From the NCBI GenBank assembly GCA_937876315.1, contig CALEHQ010000020.1:42201-106200 (forward strand): DNA of 64,000 bases, read 5' to 3'. Each line of letters begins with the position of its first letter. The stretch's first letter is position 1. Under the pieces are notes generated by a model. The model was not told the DNA's origin and ran no database searches. It worked only from the letters and a program-made list of their open reading frames with translations. Below are positions 28,331-36,217 of the stretch, piece after piece. Source of the DNA: an uncultured Actinomycetes bacterium (GTDB lineage Bacteria; Actinomycetota; Acidimicrobiia; Acidimicrobiales; Acidimicrobilacustridaceae). Position numbers and translations under genes: made by a program.

Positions 28331-28831
28331 TTACAGCATGCCGAGATCGTGCAGGGGAAGGGGGAAGACGACCTGTTCGTGTTCCGGCCCCGGCGCGATG
28401 GTGCGGGAGAAGGAGCCGTAGCGACGACGAGCCAGCCACCAGGTGCCGTCGTGCCGTTCGAAACGGTCGTGGTACACGCCGTACGCGTTGGTGCGGCGAC
28501 CATCGCTCACGTTCTGTCGCAGTTCTTGCATGTACATACGTCCGCCGGCCACGCCCGCTTCAACGTCGACCTCGATCACTGTGTTGAGGATGACGAACTC
28601 AAAAAATTCGAACGCCTCGAGCTGTTCACCGATGAAGTCGCCGATGGCTTGGGGACCATCGAACACCATCTGGTTGTCGCCGAGGTTGAGCTCGAGCTTG
28701 CAGCCCGGTCGCATGATCTCGTGGAGCTCGGCCCATGCCCTGCGGGTCACGATGTCGGCGTAACGATTCTGCAGCCGACGAATGTCGAGATAATCCAGCG
28801 CTTCAGCCAGTCGTTCTTCGTTGGTCTTCAT
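28331..28831 (-). CDS. SnoaL/NTF2-like protein
   Basis: The 166-residue protein has an NTF2-like cone fold: YLDIRRLQNRYADIVTRRAW at the start, VFDGPQAIGDFIGEQLEAF, and YGVYHDRFERHDGTWWLARR in the final strands. Members include polyketide cyclases, dehydratases and steroid isomerases, and many have no known reaction. GGGGGG lies upstream of the ATG. Substrate cannot be told. It is divergent from the DUF1214 gene at 28945. Confidence 0.75.
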   Translation of the reverse strand: MKTNEERLAEALDYLDIRRLQNRYADIVTRRAWAELHEIMRPGCKLELNLGDNQMVFDGPQAIGDFIGEQLEAFEFFEFVILNTVIEVDVEAGVAGGRMYMQELRQNVSDGRRTNAYGVYHDRFERHDGTWWLARRRYGSFSRTIAPGPEHEQVVFPLPLHDLGML

Positions 28832-28944
28832 CAGGCCCCCCTTGAATGTGCCGACCGTAGCCGCCCGACGCCCTGAGCGTCTTTGTGTGCAGAGCCGGTT
28901 GATCTTCGCGAGGATGCATCCCTGACGTTTTCAAGGGGGAAGTT

Positions 28945-30063
28945 ATGGGCGAACTCAAGTCGCGCGAGAAGTACAACGAGTTAGTGGCACTGCTTCAGCA
29001 GGCCGGCGATGAATGGGTCGTACCTGGACCAGTCATGAGCGATGACGATGTCGCCGAGGGATTCCGCAACCTCACCCACATTCTCCAGAGCGCGCTGTAC
29101 TCACACCAAGAGTTCGATCCGCAGCGCCCCGTTTTCAACCGCATCGTGTCGCCGACCCGTTCGTTCACCGGCGACAACTCCGACGCTGTCTATTTCGAAA
29201 CACCAGTTGCCCCGGGCAACGAATACATCGTTCGCGGCAATATCGCGGGCGCGGTTTACACCTCGTTCACGATGGAAGCGGGTGCGTCCGATGGTTCGTA
29301 TGCCACGCACACCTCGGGTGTTCTGAACGACACGGAAATGGATATCGCTGCCGACGGGAGTTACGAGATTCGTCTCGGTGGCCCGACTGCCGATCGCAAC
29401 TGGCTCGAGATCCCGGTCGACGGTGGACGCATCACGACTCGCCATTACTTCGAATTTCCGTGGTCATCATCGGCTTCGCAGACACTGCATGTGCCGATCA
29501 GCATTGAAGCGGTCACCAAGGTTCCGGCGCCTCCGCGTTGGAACGACGAGCGGGTCTCAGCCGCACTGCAACGTGTGATCAACCACGTCCGCACCAAGAC
29601 CGTTGATTCGGTTGCGCCATCGGAAGACACACCCATTCCGTTTGTGTCGCGAATTCCGAACGAGCTTCCTCAGCCCGTCGTGCCCGGCAACATGGCCTTT
29701 GCTGCGTTCGACGCTGCCTACGCAATGGCCCCGTATCTCATCGGTGACGATGAAGCGCTTGTGATTCGCGGCCGTTGGCCGGAGTGCGTGTTCGGCAACA
29801 TCTGCCTTTGGAATCGTTGGTCGCAGATGTACGACTACGTGAACCGTCAGGTCAGCCGCAATCGCGCCAACACCACGTTGAACGCGGATGGTTCATTCAC
29901 GATGGTGCTCGCTCATTCCGACCCGGGACACGCGAACTGGATCGACACCGAAGGCCGCAACCTCGGCACGATGTTCTTCCGCTTCTTCCTGCCCGAGGGC
30001 GAGATTGAAAAGCCCACGTGTGAAGTCGTGAAGTTCGCTGACCTCACGCCTGATCTTGTCTGA
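28945..30063 (+). CDS. DUF1214-domain protein (copy 1)
   Basis: The 372-residue protein has an N-terminal helical region, a middle beta-rich domain (GDNSDAVYFETPV, VRGNIAGAVYTSFTMEAG) and the C-terminal DUF1214 part with RGRWPECVFGNICLWNRW and LAHSDPGHANWIDTEG. There is no signal peptide. DUF1214 proteins are widespread in Actinomycetota without a proven reaction. A close relative is encoded at 30642-31754 on the other strand. AGGGGGAAG precedes ATG 28945. Confidence 0.8.
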   Translation: MGELKSREKYNELVALLQQAGDEWVVPGPVMSDDDVAEGFRNLTHILQSALYSHQEFDPQRPVFNRIVSPTRSFTGDNSDAVYFETPVAPGNEYIVRGNIAGAVYTSFTMEAGASDGSYATHTSGVLNDTEMDIAADGSYEIRLGGPTADRNWLEIPVDGGRITTRHYFEFPWSSSASQTLHVPISIEAVTKVPAPPRWNDERVSAALQRVINHVRTKTVDSVAPSEDTPIPFVSRIPNELPQPVVPGNMAFAAFDAAYAMAPYLIGDDEALVIRGRWPECVFGNICLWNRWSQMYDYVNRQVSRNRANTTLNADGSFTMVLAHSDPGHANWIDTEGRNLGTMFFRFFLPEGEIEKPTCEVVKFADLTPDLV

Positions 30064-30618
30064 TCAAACTTTTTGCATTGGCTGATGCGGTTCGGCCGGC
30101 AACGCAACTTTGATGGTGTCGCCAACACGAACCGTTCCTCCGCGAACCACAACCGACATCACGCCGTTGCGAAACAGCTGCGGGCCAACTTCAGGCTTGA
30201 ACGACACCGCGGCGCGCAAGCCCTCTTGAAACTTGTCGATTTGCGAACAGGGGTCACGAAAGCCAGTGAGCGCAACGATGACGTCCTCGCCAAGCCGCAA
30301 TGTGGTGCCCACAGGTAGTTGACCGAGTTCAATACCTTTGGTGGTGAGGTTCTCGCCGAAACCACCGAAAGGAACCTCGAATCCCTCGGTACGCAGGCCC
30401 TCATGGATCTCACTGGCCACAAGGTGGACCTGGCGAAGGTTGGGGCGGCTGGCGTCCTTCTTCTGGCGGCTGAGGTGTTGGGTGGTTGGGCCGGAATGGG
30501 CGTCGCCCTCAATGCCAACCCCAGCAAGGAAGACGGCCTCAGAAATTGATGGCTTTGAGAAGTTATGGCCGCCATCGGAATGCAGGCTGGTGACGGTTCC
30601 TTCAAGCGCGTGGGTCAT
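30064..30618 (-). CDS. MOSC-domain protein
   Basis: The 184-residue MOSC domain is related to the molybdenum-cofactor sulfurase C-terminal domain and YiiM. Motifs include GIEGDAHSG, RQVHLVASEIH, GGFGENLTTKG and LTGFRDPCSQIDKF, where the conserved cysteine of the family is present. It may carry sulfur or bind molybdenum cofactor; an exact role is unknown. I prefer ATG 30618 over the upstream TTG. It sits between two DUF1214 genes; its stop abuts that of copy 1 (TGATCA). Confidence 0.85.
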   Translation of the reverse strand: MTHALEGTVTSLHSDGGHNFSKPSISEAVFLAGVGIEGDAHSGPTTQHLSRQKKDASRPNLRQVHLVASEIHEGLRTEGFEVPFGGFGENLTTKGIELGQLPVGTTLRLGEDVIVALTGFRDPCSQIDKFQEGLRAAVSFKPEVGPQLFRNGVMSVVVRGGTVRVGDTIKVALPAEPHQPMQKV

Positions 30619-30641
30619 GCCCACAGTTTGCCCGCGCAATC

Positions 30642-31754
30642 TCAGGAAAGGTCGCTGAATTTCACGACGCGCGTTTCGAGTTGTGTCAGCGGCTCGGTTG
30701 GCAACAAGAACCGCCAGAACATCGTTCCGTGTTCGAGACCGCGAGTATCGAGCCAGTTGGGAAGACCGGGATCAGAGTGGGCGAGAATCATTCGCCACGA
30801 ACCGTCGTTCTCAACCTCGGTCTGTACTCGATTGAGCGAGACCAAACGCCGGTCGTAGTTGGGCGTTTGCATGTGGTTGTTGAACAACACGATGTTTGCG
30901 AACGTGCACCGCGGCCAACGTCCACGAATCTCCAACGCTTCGTCGGGTGCCAATTTCCAACGCGCTGAGCGATAGATGTTGTCGGTGGCTGCGTAACCAA
31001 TTCCGAGGTTGCCGTCGTGATCGGCAGGGTTGGTGAACACATTTGGTTCGGCCGACAACCACGGAATCGCACCCGGCGGCATCGGAGTGTGACCCCAATC
31101 GACCGTGACCGAACGCAAGAACGTGATGGCTCGGCGAATGTTCGCAGCCACCGCAGCATCATCGGGCACTGGCGGAGGACCAGAATCTTCCAACGGTTCG
31201 ATCGTCAGTGGAATCTGCAGGCTCGGGTCGAGTGCGGCGCAACGCTGCCATTCGAAATAGTGGCGAGTCGTGATCGACCCAGCCTCAGGATCAAGGCGCA
31301 ACCAGTTCGGGCCGCTTCCTGTCGGCGCAGCGATCAGTTCGTAGTTGCCCGCCGCGTCGACCTCAAACTCGCTGTCGTTCAGCGTGTGGCCGAGCTTTTG
31401 CGACATCGCTCCACCGGCCGTGCCGATTTCAACAGTGAATGATGTGTAACACGCGTTCTCGATGTTGCCGCGAATTCGATACGACTTCGTGGGGTCGATG
31501 ACGGTTCCGTAATAGACAGTGTCGGGGTTATCGCCCAGCAGCTTCTTGTTGGGCATAAACCAACGGTTCCAACGGGGGCGCAACGGATCAGCCTCGAGCC
31601 AGAACTGCAACGAATGGTGCAGAGAATGCATTGCAAACTCTCGATACGACGCGCGATCAAGGTCGGACACAAAGTTCCACCGAGGGTCGTCTGCATCAGT
31701 GTTAATGGCCGCAATGAGTTCGGCCAGTTCGGCCATAGCGAGTGTTGATTCCAC
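30642..31754 (-). CDS. DUF1214-domain protein (copy 2)
   Basis: The 370-residue paralogue of the protein at 28945 shares GDNPDTVYYGTVI, RGNIENACYTSFTVEIG, HYFEWQR, RGRWPRCTFANIVLFNN and LAHSDPGLPNWLDTRG at matching places. It lies in the opposite direction with the MOSC gene between. GAGGGGGAACAG precedes the ATG at 31754. Reaction unknown. Divergence is large enough that the duplication is old. Confidence 0.8.
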   Translation of the reverse strand: MESTLAMAELAELIAAINTDADDPRWNFVSDLDRASYREFAMHSLHHSLQFWLEADPLRPRWNRWFMPNKKLLGDNPDTVYYGTVIDPTKSYRIRGNIENACYTSFTVEIGTAGGAMSQKLGHTLNDSEFEVDAAGNYELIAAPTGSGPNWLRLDPEAGSITTRHYFEWQRCAALDPSLQIPLTIEPLEDSGPPPVPDDAAVAANIRRAITFLRSVTVDWGHTPMPPGAIPWLSAEPNVFTNPADHDGNLGIGYAATDNIYRSARWKLAPDEALEIRGRWPRCTFANIVLFNNHMQTPNYDRRLVSLNRVQTEVENDGSWRMILAHSDPGLPNWLDTRGLEHGTMFWRFLLPTEPLTQLETRVVKFSDLS

Positions 31755-31852
31755 TGTTCCCCCTCGGAATGCTGTGCCGATCCTACGGGTCGCCCGCGGT
31801 GAATGTCGGGTCTGTGATTGGATAGCGACCGTCGTTCACTCTTGGAGACGTT

Positions 31853-32821
31853 GTGTCACTCTCGCTTGCCCCTGAACTCGTAGAACCTTTTGTTGCTGGG
31901 CTTCTTGGCGTCTGCGATGTCGAAGGTGGGCCCACCGAGGAACAACTCGTTGTTTTGCAAGCCATCGCGACGCAGGTGTGGCGGCGTCGCGATCTGGACT
32001 TGCGCGCGCAAACGCCGCTCACTCCTGACCAACTCGCTGCCGCGATTCAGTCATCAACCGATCGCCGGCATTTCCAAGAAATGATCGTCACCCTTGAGGC
32101 CTGTCGTCATCCACTCACCGACGCACAACTCGAACGCGCCGAAGCGTATGAAGCAGCAATCGGAATCGTTGGTCCCGACGCCGCGCTTTTCCGCACGATG
32201 GTCGACGAAGGAACCGAGCGAGCAAAGGCTGACTTCGCTCGATTCCTCGACGGCAGTGTTAAAGCGCGAGTGGAACCTTCTCTGCGCGACGTCGCAGTTC
32301 CCGATGGCTCTGCTGAACCCGAACTCGTCGCCCGTATCGAAAAAATGCGCTCCTATGCCCCCGGCACACTCGGCCACGCATACGTCGAGTTCTACGACAT
32401 CGCCGGCCTTCCCTTCCCTGGCGTCGAGGCCACCCCGATGAACCACTTCTACGTGGGTCACGACATGACCCACGTGATTTCTGGCATCGGCACAACGGCC
32501 GAAGCCGAAGTCGCGCTCAGTGCCTTTCTCATGGCGATGGCCGACGACTCGGTGAATCGTTCAGCGCTGCTCGCTTCGCTCATCGTGCATGAAGCGGGCT
32601 TTGGCGACTCGAACAAGGTCAAAGCCGAGCAGGGCATCCTCGCCCGACCAGGTGCTGCCGAACTCCTGGCCGCCGAGATCGCCCGGGGCGGCGAGTGCAT
32701 CGCCGATTTCTCCCGCGTCGATCACTTCGCCATGGCAGAAAGGCCGCTAGCCGAGATCCGTGCCGAGTTCGGGGTCCTCACCCCAGCCAACACCGACGAT
32801 GGCCACCACCTGTTCTGGTGA
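31853..32821 (+). CDS. TerB-like plus Coq4-like protein
   Basis: The 322-residue protein seems to have two parts. Residues about 8-110 resemble the TerB helical domain (LLGVCDVEGGPTEEQLVVLQ). From about 165 on it resembles Coq4: APGTLGHAYVEFYD, then the zinc motif HDMTH (203-207) followed after 11 residues by E219, as in HDxxHx11E. Coq4 acts in ubiquinone synthesis, which actinobacteria normally lack, so the role here must differ. Start GTG 31853 has GGAGA upstream. The assignment is from motifs only. Confidence 0.55.
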   Translation: MSLSLAPELVEPFVAGLLGVCDVEGGPTEEQLVVLQAIATQVWRRRDLDLRAQTPLTPDQLAAAIQSSTDRRHFQEMIVTLEACRHPLTDAQLERAEAYEAAIGIVGPDAALFRTMVDEGTERAKADFARFLDGSVKARVEPSLRDVAVPDGSAEPELVARIEKMRSYAPGTLGHAYVEFYDIAGLPFPGVEATPMNHFYVGHDMTHVISGIGTTAEAEVALSAFLMAMADDSVNRSALLASLIVHEAGFGDSNKVKAEQGILARPGAAELLAAEIARGGECIADFSRVDHFAMAERPLAEIRAEFGVLTPANTDDGHHLFW

Positions 32822-32889
32822 CCAACCCGCCGAATGGGGCCTGATACGGGCCTCCCGGTAGAGTTCCCCTTCGTTCTGGGAGGGTTGAG

Positions 32890-34065
32890 ATGGCCAACAA
32901 GTGGTTTGAAACCGTTGCCGTGGCACAGCGCCGGGCCGAAAAGCGTCTGCCGAAGTCGGTCTATGGGGCCATCATCGGTGGCGCCGAGAAGGGACTGTCG
33001 CTCAACGGCAACCTGACCTCGTTCGATCAGCTCGGACTCGCTCCCCATGTGGCTGGCCTTCAGGCCGAACGTTCAATGAACACCTCGGTCTTCGGTCTCG
33101 ACATCTCGATGCCCGTCATCATTTCGCCTACTGGCGTGCAGGCTGTGCATCCCGAAGGCGAAGTTGCTGTTGCTCGCGCTGCGACAAACCGGGGCATTCC
33201 GATGGGCCTCAGTTCGTTCGGTAGTCGCTCGATGGAAGATGTTGCTGCGGTGAATTCGCAACTGCTGTTCCAGATGTATTGGAGCGGTGGCCGCGACGTC
33301 ATGGTGCAGCGTCTCGAGCGCGCCAAGGCCGCTGGCGCGAAGGGCATCATCCTCACGCTCGACTGGACCTTCTCCAACGGTCGCGACTGGGGCAGCCCCT
33401 GGATCCCAGAGAAGCTCGATCTCAAAACGATGATCAAGCTTTCTCCGCAGGCGCTTTCAAAGCCGAAGTGGCTCCTTGCGTATCTCAAGACCGGCAAACT
33501 TCCCGATCTCAGCGCGCCGAACATGGCCCATCCCGGTCAGAAGCCTCCGGCGTTCTTTGGTGCGTACTACGAGTGGATGACCATGCCGCCTCCGAGTTGG
33601 GAAGACATCGCATGGTTGCGTTCGCAGTGGGACGGACCGTTTGTTGTCAAGGGTGTGTGTCGTGTCGACGACGCCAAGCGCGTGCGCGATCTCGGGGCCA
33701 CTGGTCTTTCGGTTTCAAATCACGGCGGCAACAACCTCGACGGAACGCCATCACCGATTCGTGCGCTCCCGGCAATTGCCGCTGCCGTTGGTAGTGAGAT
33801 CGACGTTGTGCTCGACGGCGGTATCCGTCGCGGTAGCGATGTTGTGAAGGCCGTTGCGCTCGGCGCGAAGGCCGTCATGATCGGCCGTGCGTATCTGTGG
33901 GGCCTTGCAGCCAATGGCCAAGCCGGTGTCGAAAACGTTCTCGACATCCTGCACGGCGGTATCGATTCCTGTCTTCTTGGCCTCGGCAAGTCGCACATCA
34001 GCGAACTCACGCCCGACGACGTCATTGCTCCGCGCGATTTCTTCGTCACTCTTGGCGACAAGTAA
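32890..34065 (+). CDS. mftD: Mycofactocin FMN-dependent oxidase MftD
   Basis: The 391-residue FMN enzyme of the lactate/glycolate oxidase fold has ISPTGVQAVHPEGE near residue 77, WSGGRDVMVQRL, the catalytic SNHGGNNLDGTPSP near 277 and VLDGGIRRGSDVVKAVALGA near 305. MftD oxidatively deaminates AHDP to give premycofactocin. GGGAGGG lies upstream of ATG 32890. It is on the opposite strand to mftC and converges on it (21 bases between stops), unlike the collinear mycobacterial order. Confidence 0.93.
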   Translation: MANKWFETVAVAQRRAEKRLPKSVYGAIIGGAEKGLSLNGNLTSFDQLGLAPHVAGLQAERSMNTSVFGLDISMPVIISPTGVQAVHPEGEVAVARAATNRGIPMGLSSFGSRSMEDVAAVNSQLLFQMYWSGGRDVMVQRLERAKAAGAKGIILTLDWTFSNGRDWGSPWIPEKLDLKTMIKLSPQALSKPKWLLAYLKTGKLPDLSAPNMAHPGQKPPAFFGAYYEWMTMPPPSWEDIAWLRSQWDGPFVVKGVCRVDDAKRVRDLGATGLSVSNHGGNNLDGTPSPIRALPAIAAAVGSEIDVVLDGGIRRGSDVVKAVALGAKAVMIGRAYLWGLAANGQAGVENVLDILHGGIDSCLLGLGKSHISELTPDDVIAPRDFFVTLGDK

Positions 34066-34086
34066 TCCAACGCGACTGCGGTGGCG

Positions 34087-35220
34087 TCAGAGGATTGAAA
34101 CGGGAATGCGCTTTTTGCCGACGCCTACTGGCTTCGAGTGATCAACGCTGACGGTCGGGCGAATCGCGCCGCCGTTGGCTTCGAGTTCGGCAAGTGCTGT
34201 TTCGCCATGTCCGAACACACATTCCGGATCGGGAGCGTCGAGCGGAAGTCCGGTGAAGAACTTCGTGGCCATACAACCGCCACCGCAGGCGTCGTAACTG
34301 CCGCATGATCCGCACGCGCCGGGATTAGTGGGCTCGCGCAGTTCGGTGAACAGATCGGATGACTGCCACACCGCAGCGAAGCCACCTTCACCGTGAATCG
34401 AGCCGGCCTTGAAGTTGTCGTGCAGAACGAATGGGCAGGCGTAGACATCGCCAACCGGATCAATCAGACACACAACGCGACCAGCACCACAAAGGTTGAG
34501 ACCAGGAAGCGGTTCGCCGAGTGCAGAGAGATGGAAGAACGAATCGCCGGTGAGAACCTGCGGGCGTGCGAGCAACCAGTTGTACAGCTCGATCTGTTGT
34601 GCCTGCGTGGGATGCAGTTCATGCCAGGTATCGATGCCGCGACCAGATGGACGGAAACGCGTGAGACGAAGTTCGGCACCGTATTCGGCGGCGAGCGCTT
34701 CGTAGGCGTCGACCTGCTCAACGTTTTCGCGAGTCATTACAACGGACAACTTGAACTGACCGAAGTTGGCATCGCGCAAGTGGTCCATTGCGGTGCGAAC
34801 TCGTTCGTAAGTGCCTTCGCCGCGAACTGCATCGTTCGTAATCGCATCGACGCCGTCGAGAGAGATCTGAATGTCGACGTAGTCCATCGAGGCAAGGCGC
34901 TTCGCGTTCTCGGCATTGATGCGACCACCGTTGGTGGAGAACTTCACACCAACGCCCTTTTCCACGCAGTATTCGACGATCTCGAAGAAGTCGGGGCGCA
35001 GCATTGGTTCGCCACCGCCGATGTTCACGTAGAACACCTGCATCTCGGCGAGTTGGTCAACAACGGCCTTCATCTGTTCGGTCGACAACTCGTTGGGGTC
35101 GCGACGACCCGATGACGACAGGCAATGCACGCAGGCGAGGTCGCATGCGTAGGTCCATTCCCACGTGAGACAGATGGGGGAGTTGAGTCCCTCGGCGAGT
35201 TGATCAGTAAGCGCGGTCAT
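34087..35220 (-). CDS. mftC: Mycofactocin radical SAM maturase MftC
   Basis: The 377-residue radical SAM/SPASM enzyme decarboxylates the C-terminal tyrosine of MftA and then joins it to the preceding valine. The radical SAM cluster is C26xxxC30xxC33 (ACDLACVHC), GGGEPMLRP follows near residue 73, and the C-terminal SPASM cysteines are in LCGAGRVVC, YACPFV, CGSCGSYDACGGGC and DPEC. MftB ends 11 bases upstream. Length and motifs are typical. Confidence 0.96.
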   Translation of the reverse strand: MTALTDQLAEGLNSPICLTWEWTYACDLACVHCLSSSGRRDPNELSTEQMKAVVDQLAEMQVFYVNIGGGEPMLRPDFFEIVEYCVEKGVGVKFSTNGGRINAENAKRLASMDYVDIQISLDGVDAITNDAVRGEGTYERVRTAMDHLRDANFGQFKLSVVMTRENVEQVDAYEALAAEYGAELRLTRFRPSGRGIDTWHELHPTQAQQIELYNWLLARPQVLTGDSFFHLSALGEPLPGLNLCGAGRVVCLIDPVGDVYACPFVLHDNFKAGSIHGEGGFAAVWQSSDLFTELREPTNPGACGSCGSYDACGGGCMATKFFTGLPLDAPDPECVFGHGETALAELEANGGAIRPTVSVDHSKPVGVGKKRIPVSIL

Positions 35221-35231
35221 GTCGTGTCTTC

Positions 35232-35516
35232 CTACGCGGCGTTTTCAAGGACAAGAAAGTCGCCAGCGGCGAGTGAGGTCAGAGCTTTTTCAAACGAGGG
35301 CCAACGCTTGGCATCGAGGCCAGCGGCATCGAACGCAGCGCGAGCTGAAGGCTGGTCATTGAGAGACTCAACAAGCGTCACCAGATCAGGCGAACGCAAG
35401 AAGGTGAGTCGGCGATTGCCGTAGTGATAGGCAAGCGCGCCGAAGGGCTCGGGCCGCAGCGCGACCCGTTCGTGGAGCCGCCAAGGGCGGTTGGCATCGA
35501 AGGCAACGGCGGTCAT
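35232..35516 (-). CDS. mftB: Mycofactocin precursor-binding protein MftB
   Basis: The 94-residue RRE-type chaperone has FDANRPWRLHERVALRPEPF and ALAYHYGNRRLTFLRSPDL, the MftB hallmark, which binds MftA and delivers it to MftC. The start ATG 35516 has no ribosome binding site; it lies seven bases after a strong hairpin in the gap after mftA. mftC follows 11 bases downstream. Confidence 0.92.
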   Translation of the reverse strand: MTAVAFDANRPWRLHERVALRPEPFGALAYHYGNRRLTFLRSPDLVTLVESLNDQPSARAAFDAAGLDAKRWPSFEKALTSLAAGDFLVLENAA

Positions 35517-35523
35517 GAAGAGC

Positions 35524-35541
35524 GAATGCCCGAGGGCATTC
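35524..35541 (-). repeat. Perfect hairpin between mftA and mftB
   Basis: GAATGCCC (35524-35531) and GGGCATTC (35534-35541) form an eight-base-pair inverted repeat with two central bases (practically seven pairs with a four-base loop). It occupies half of the 34-base gap between the mftA stop and the mftB start. No U-tract follows, so it is more likely a processing, stability or translation-damping element than a terminator. Confidence 0.6.
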
Positions 35542-35550
35542 AGGCGGGTC

Positions 35551-35664
35551 TTAGTAGACGCCGCACATGCCGTCGATGGAGATCTCCTCGACGAGCATTT
35601 CTTCTTCGATGGCCTCGTCGGTGTCGACGGCCTCGGTTTCGGTGATTTCGAGCGTCTGCTCCAT
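35551..35664 (-). CDS. mftA: Mycofactocin precursor peptide MftA
   Basis: The 37-residue peptide begins MEQTLEITETEAVDTDEA, is very acidic, and ends in EEISIDGMCGVY. The C-terminal IDGMCGVY is diagnostic of MftA: the last Val-Tyr is turned by MftC and MftE into the AHDP core of mycofactocin. GGAGGGGACC lies just before the ATG at 35664, a strong ribosome binding site. It heads mftA-mftB-mftC on the minus strand. Confidence 0.97.
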   Translation of the reverse strand: MEQTLEITETEAVDTDEAIEEEMLVEEISIDGMCGVY

Positions 35665-35744
35665 GGTCCCCTCCGGATGAAATGAGTGCTGCTCACCCTA
35701 TCCGGGCTTGGGGGCGAGGAACAGGTGGAGGGACCGTTTCGGAC

Positions 35745-36209
35745 TCAGCTATAGCGAGCAGCGCGAGTACCGGGCGGATTCATCACGCCGGACGTTGCGT
35801 CGGGGTTCTCGACGCACACTTCGCCTTCAAGGCCGTCGGGGTCGCGCCAGAAAAGACTGAGAAACGGGCCGAAATCGGTGACGAAATCGTCGGTTGAGCC
35901 CTTGGCCATCAGTCGCTCACGGATGGTCTCAAATGCTTCAAGGGACTCGGCTTGGATGGCGAAGTGGTCGACGCGGCCGCGGCCAAACATTGGGGTCTGG
36001 CGTTCGTGTTCGGTATTGCCTTCGATCTCGAACACGTTCACTTCTGACCAGTCGCTCAGCTTGAGAACAGCGAGTCGGGGACCTTTGCCATCGGGAAACT
36101 CAGAACCGTCACGTACGAGCTCGGCGTCGAAGACCTCGGTGTAGAACGCGATCAGTCGATCGAGGTCAGCGGTGATGAAGGCAACGTGGTTGATTCCCTT
36201 GGTGAGCAT
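35745..36209 (-). CDS. Glyoxalase/bleomycin-resistance (VOC) family protein
   Basis: The 154-residue VOC protein has the paired beta-alpha-beta modules: INHVAFITADLDRLIAFYTE at residues 6-25 and VDHFAIQAESLEAFETI in the second half, with an acidic metal ligand in LEGEVCVENP. It may bind a metal and act as a dioxygenase, isomerase or binding protein. Substrate unknown. It starts at ATG 36209, just after the DNA methyltransferase stop; the two may share a transcript. Confidence 0.82.
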   Translation of the reverse strand: MLTKGINHVAFITADLDRLIAFYTEVFDAELVRDGSEFPDGKGPRLAVLKLSDWSEVNVFEIEGNTEHERQTPMFGRGRVDHFAIQAESLEAFETIRERLMAKGSTDDFVTDFGPFLSLFWRDPDGLEGEVCVENPDATSGVMNPPGTRAARYS

Positions 36210-36217
36210 GGGACTAG

